Assembly (NCBI GenBank): GCA_015492915.1
Contig: WGED01000628.1
Location: forward strand, 1 to 8,191
Reading direction: 5' to 3'
From: Cyclobacteriaceae bacterium
Lineage (GTDB): Bacteria; Bacteroidota; Bacteroidia; Cytophagales; Cyclobacteriaceae
Length of the DNA stretch: 8,191 bases
Below the pieces are notes generated by a model. That model was not told the DNA's origin, searched no databases, and was given only the letters and a program-made list of their open reading frames with translations. Made by a program: the position numbers and the translations under genes. Of the stretch, positions 5,690 to 8,191 are shown in pieces (within the stretch, counting starts at the first letter, position 1; each line of letters starts with the position of its first letter).

Positions 5690-7915
5690 TCAATCGCTCT
5701 TTTTATTTTTGAATTTCTGAAAATCAGATTGGATTTCTTTTGGGGGAAAATAATTGTTCCCTTCATTCACATCAGCCGTCTCCTTAAACGGATCGAGGAC
5801 GATATTGGCCACCTCCTTTTCAAGGGCAAAAACTTTCGTTATTTCCTTTTCGTTCATCCTCCATATTTCCGCCGGAATTCTTTTGACCTCCGAAGAGCCA
5901 TCGCGGTAATTAAACTGAAGGATTACCGGCATCACAAGTCCGCCGTCATTTTTTAGTTTCACTTCATAAAAATTCAGGTCTTTCGCCTGAGTACTACTGC
6001 CCTCATCAATGGATATTTTAAGCGGTTTAGGAGTCAATAATTTTTCTTCTGGGGGCAGTTCTTCTTCGGGTGTAAATCCTTTCATATCCACACCATCCGT
6101 TTCTCTACTATCTTTTTGCTTTGACTTTTTTCCATTATTTTTCTCTTTGCCCGCTGTTAGTTCCCGTTCGATTTTTACATCGTATTTATACCAGGTGACA
6201 TCCTGAATTTCGATGTCGACATTATCCGTTGTGTAAAACCATCCTTTCCAGAACCAATCCAGATCGACGGCACTGGCGTCTTCCATTGTCCTGAAAAAAT
6301 CCGACGGTGTCGGATGCTTGAAGGCCCATCGTTCGCAATATTGCTTGAATGCATAATCAAAAAGTTCAGGTCCCATAACGGTTTCGCGCAAAATATTGAG
6401 GGCTGTAGCTGTTTTGGCATAAGCGTTATTTCCAAACTGCTTGATCTGCTCCGAGTTGGTCATGATGGGCACCATATAATCTTTGCTCCCTTTCATGTAT
6501 GGGACTATCTTTTCGGGAGGTCCTCTCCTCGATGGGTAGTTGGGATTCCATTCTTTTTCGGTGAGATACTGAACAAAAGTATTTAAACCCTCATCCATCC
6601 AGGTCCACTGACGCTCGTCGGAGTTGATGATCATGGGGAAAAAATTATGTCCGACTTCATGAATGATTACAGAAATCATCCCGTGTTTGAGCCTTTTGGA
6701 ATACTTCCCGTTTTTGTCGGGCCTCCCGTAGTTGAAACAGATCATGGGATATTCCATGCCGTTGGAAGCTTCTACGGAGATAGCTACAGGATAGGGATAG
6801 TCGATGGTATATTTGGAGTAGGTCTTAATCGTATGAACCACCACTTTCGTGGAATATTCTTCATACAGAGGGTTGGCTTCTTTAGGATAGTAGGACATAG
6901 CCATTATGGTTCGGCCGCCGATTCTGACGCCCATGGCATCCCAGATAAATTTGCGCGAACTGGCAAAGGCAAAATCCCTGACATCATCTGCATGAAATTC
7001 CCACGTTTTTTTGTTTTTAGCATGTTTTTTCTCCTTTTCAGTAGCTTCTTTTTGAGAAACGATGATCACCGGTTCTGTAGCGGTCATAGCTTTTTCAAGC
7101 AATGCTCTCTGCTCCGATGTCAATACTTTTTCTGGGTTTTGCAAAATCCCGGTAGCACCTACAACATGATCAGCCGGAACCGTAATCCTCACTTTATAAT
7201 CACCGAAAGGGAGTGTGAATTCTCCCCTGCCGAGAAACTGCTTGTTTTGCCAACCGTTAACATCATCATAAACGGCCATCCTGGGAAAAAACTGGGCTAT
7301 AGAATATAAATAATTGCCGTCTTCCGGAAAATATTCCATGCCCGACCGACCACCGACCTTATTGCGATCATTGATATTGTAATACCATTTAACTGAAAAA
7401 GAATACTTGTCGCCTTTATTCAATGTAACAGGTATATCGACACGCATCATGGTTTTGTTGATGGTGTAGGGTAAGTCGTTGCCATCGAGGTCTTTGACCT
7501 CCAATATTTTATATCCGAGGTCGAATTGGTGCCCGATGATATTTTTTATTTTCCCCTCGCTATTGTTGCTACTAATTGTTGAGGTGGAGGTGCTGTAGGT
7601 GTCTGCATTGATATTCCTGACATTCTGATCGAGCTGCAGCCAGAGGTAGCTGAGGGGATCGGGAGAATTATTAGTATAAGTTATGATTTCAGAGCCATGG
7701 AGTGTCTGGTTATCGTCATTGATCTCCACGTCGATATCATAGTCGGCTCTTTGCTGCCAGTATTCGGGACCGGGTGCTCCATTTGCAGACCGGTAAGCAT
7801 TGGGTGTCGGCAGCATGGTCCCCAACTGCTCAAATTTTCTTCCTTCAAAGTCGTTCTGTCCATAGGATGAAAATGCCAGATACAGGCATAGAAAGGGAAA
7901 TACTAATTTTTTCAT
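5690..7915 (-). CDS. Secreted M1-family zinc metallopeptidase (aminopeptidase-like)
   Basis: A 741-residue gluzincin peptidase. It shows the zinc motif HEVGH (419-423) followed after 18 residues by Glu442 in WMDEGLNTF: zinc ligands His419, His423 and Glu442, catalytic base Glu420. The substrate-recognition motif appears as GMEYP (386-390), a variant of GAMEN, and Tyr499 in NAYAKTATAL is the likely transition-state tyrosine. Residues 1-19 form a signal peptide ending before QNDFEG, placing the enzyme in the periplasm or at the cell surface. The N-terminal beta-domain (about 55-260) precedes the catalytic domain; after it, a lysine- and glutamate-rich low-complexity linker (about 583-630) leads to a beta-rich C-terminal module (about 631-720). 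Family members remove N-terminal residues from peptides; the preference here is unknown. The gene starts with ATG, 24 nt after the HupE/UreJ-family stop, so the two are probably cotranscribed. Confidence 0.92.
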   Translation of the reverse strand: MKKLVFPFLCLYLAFSSYGQNDFEGRKFEQLGTMLPTPNAYRSANGAPGPEYWQQRADYDIDVEINDDNQTLHGSEIITYTNNSPDPLSYLWLQLDQNVRNINADTYSTSTSTISSNNSEGKIKNIIGHQFDLGYKILEVKDLDGNDLPYTINKTMMRVDIPVTLNKGDKYSFSVKWYYNINDRNKVGGRSGMEYFPEDGNYLYSIAQFFPRMAVYDDVNGWQNKQFLGRGEFTLPFGDYKVRITVPADHVVGATGILQNPEKVLTSEQRALLEKAMTATEPVIIVSQKEATEKEKKHAKNKKTWEFHADDVRDFAFASSRKFIWDAMGVRIGGRTIMAMSYYPKEANPLYEEYSTKVVVHTIKTYSKYTIDYPYPVAISVEASNGMEYPMICFNYGRPDKNGKYSKRLKHGMISVIIHEVGHNFFPMIINSDERQWTWMDEGLNTFVQYLTEKEWNPNYPSRRGPPEKIVPYMKGSKDYMVPIMTNSEQIKQFGNNAYAKTATALNILRETVMGPELFDYAFKQYCERWAFKHPTPSDFFRTMEDASAVDLDWFWKGWFYTTDNVDIEIQDVTWYKYDVKIERELTAGKEKNNGKKSKQKDSRETDGVDMKGFTPEEELPPEEKLLTPKPLKISIDEGSSTQAKDLNFYEVKLKNDGGLVMPVILQFNYRDGSSEVKRIPAEIWRMNEKEITKVFALEKEVANIVLDPFKETADVNEGNNYFPPKEIQSDFQKFKNKKSD

Positions 7916-7927
7916 ATCATATTATTT

Positions 7928-7939
7928 TAAGCCGGCTTA
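7928..7939. promoter_or_regulatory. Perfect 12-bp palindrome TAAGCCGGCTTA before the M1 gene
   Basis: The palindrome fills half of the 24-nt gap between the HupE/UreJ-family stop and the M1 peptidase ATG. Its core AGCCGGCT (7930-7937) recurs before the DUF5916 gene at nearly the same distance from the start codon. With no loop it is a poor terminator and better suited to a dimeric DNA-binding protein. Confidence 0.4.
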
Positions 7940-8191
7940 TCACCAATATCTCGACTCAAACATAAATGTCAGCGCCACTCCTGCAATACCGGATGATATA
8001 ACCATGACCCAGTCCCTTCTGTTTACTCCGAATATGCTCAGGAAAATAAATGATAAAAAAAGGAAACAAAAAGCAATAACAAATTGTCCTGTAGTAACCC
8101 CCAGGAAAAAGGAAGTGAAATGCTCCCAGACTTTGAAGTCACCTTTTGTAATACTCGCGAAATAAGTGGTGTAACTAAAGCCGTGAATGCC
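7940..8191 (-). CDS. HupE/UreJ-family membrane protein, C-terminal part
   Basis: The gene enters from the right edge; 83 codons are visible, ending in TGA at 7942-7940. The sequence begins GIHGFSYTTYF, carries FFLGVTTGQFVIAF and ends GVNRRDWVMVISSGIAG... followed by ESRYW. The His-containing GIHGFSY helix, the G-x-T-x-GQ segment where relatives usually have GVE-x-GQ, and the NRRDW turn before the last helix match the C-terminal half of HupE/UreJ-family membrane proteins. Three hydrophobic segments can be seen. Some relatives are nickel or cobalt permeases linked to hydrogenase or urease; many Bacteroidota homologues have no such neighbours, as here, and their role is not established. The N-terminal half, including the metal-binding first helix, is outside the window. 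Confidence 0.78.
   Translation of the reverse strand, partial: GIHGFSYTTYFASITKGDFKVWEHFTSFFLGVTTGQFVIAFCFLFLSFIFLSIFGVNRRDWVMVISSGIAGVALTFMFESRYW
7957..7983 (-). promoter_or_regulatory. Possible internal promoter for the M1 peptidase gene
   Basis: Inside the last codons of the HupE/UreJ-family gene, TATGTTTG (7964-7957, minus strand) fits TAnnTTTG, and TTG within ATTG lies 19 bp upstream. Transcription would start near 7951, upstream of the 12-bp palindrome, with a leader of about 36 nt. The -33 match is partial and the site overlaps coding sequence, so chance is possible. Confidence 0.3.

Noticed and set aside
6647..7309. Plus-strand open frame of 220 codons inside the M1 peptidase region
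   Set aside because: It is antisense to the intact M1 catalytic region; the composition is phenylalanine/histidine-rich and unlike a real protein.

Overview
The window looks like a piece of a Bacteroidota chromosome; the order cannot be fixed from the sequence. Three things point there. The protein families are typical of the phylum: a GHL10/DUF187 glycoside hydrolase, a DUF5916 outer-membrane protein with an N-terminal CBM9-like domain, and a small exosortase with a membrane partner. The promoters fit the Bacteroidota pattern (TTTG or TTG, 19-20 bp, TAnnTTTG). Purine-rich ribosome binding sites are largely absent. No rRNA, tRNA, CRISPR array, transposase or phage gene was seen.

Layout, left to right. 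At 1-388 (+) is the 3' end of a family-10-like glycoside hydrolase. Converging on it from the minus strand is a compact three-gene operon, read from 2683 down to 409: a nucleotide-sugar (UDP-HexNAc type) 6-dehydrogenase, an exosortase-family membrane transpeptidase, and a small four-helix membrane protein that is probably the exosortase's partner. Both downstream genes appear to start with TTG, each exactly 11 nt after the preceding stop codon. A good promoter lies at 2734-2764. Bases 2765-3107 hold no convincing gene. They are dense in small palindromes and repeat-like sequence and end abruptly at the C-terminal domain of an OmpA-family protein (+, to 3410) that has lost its 5' part. Tail to tail with this remnant is a full-length DUF5916 protein (minus, 5598-3415) with its own canonical promoter. 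Upstream of it on the same strand are a secreted M1-family zinc metallopeptidase (7915-5690) and, at the window edge, the C-terminal half of a HupE/UreJ-family membrane protein (8191-7940).

How the genes fit together. Nearly everything concerns the cell envelope. The left operon couples an acidic amino-sugar precursor enzyme for surface polysaccharide with a protein-sorting transpeptidase. This matches the known linkage of exosortases to exopolysaccharide genes, but no sorting-signal target protein is visible here. The right-hand block (HupE/UreJ, M1 peptidase, DUF5916) is co-oriented. The peptidase and DUF5916 genes share an 8-bp palindrome, AGCCGGCT, 14-15 nt before their start codons, which may mean shared regulation. 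The most interesting signals are the sugar-dehydrogenase/exosortase operon, the repeat-rich scar next to the OmpA remnant, the shared palindrome, and a 21-bp near-duplicate linking the scar to the start of the DUF5916 gene.
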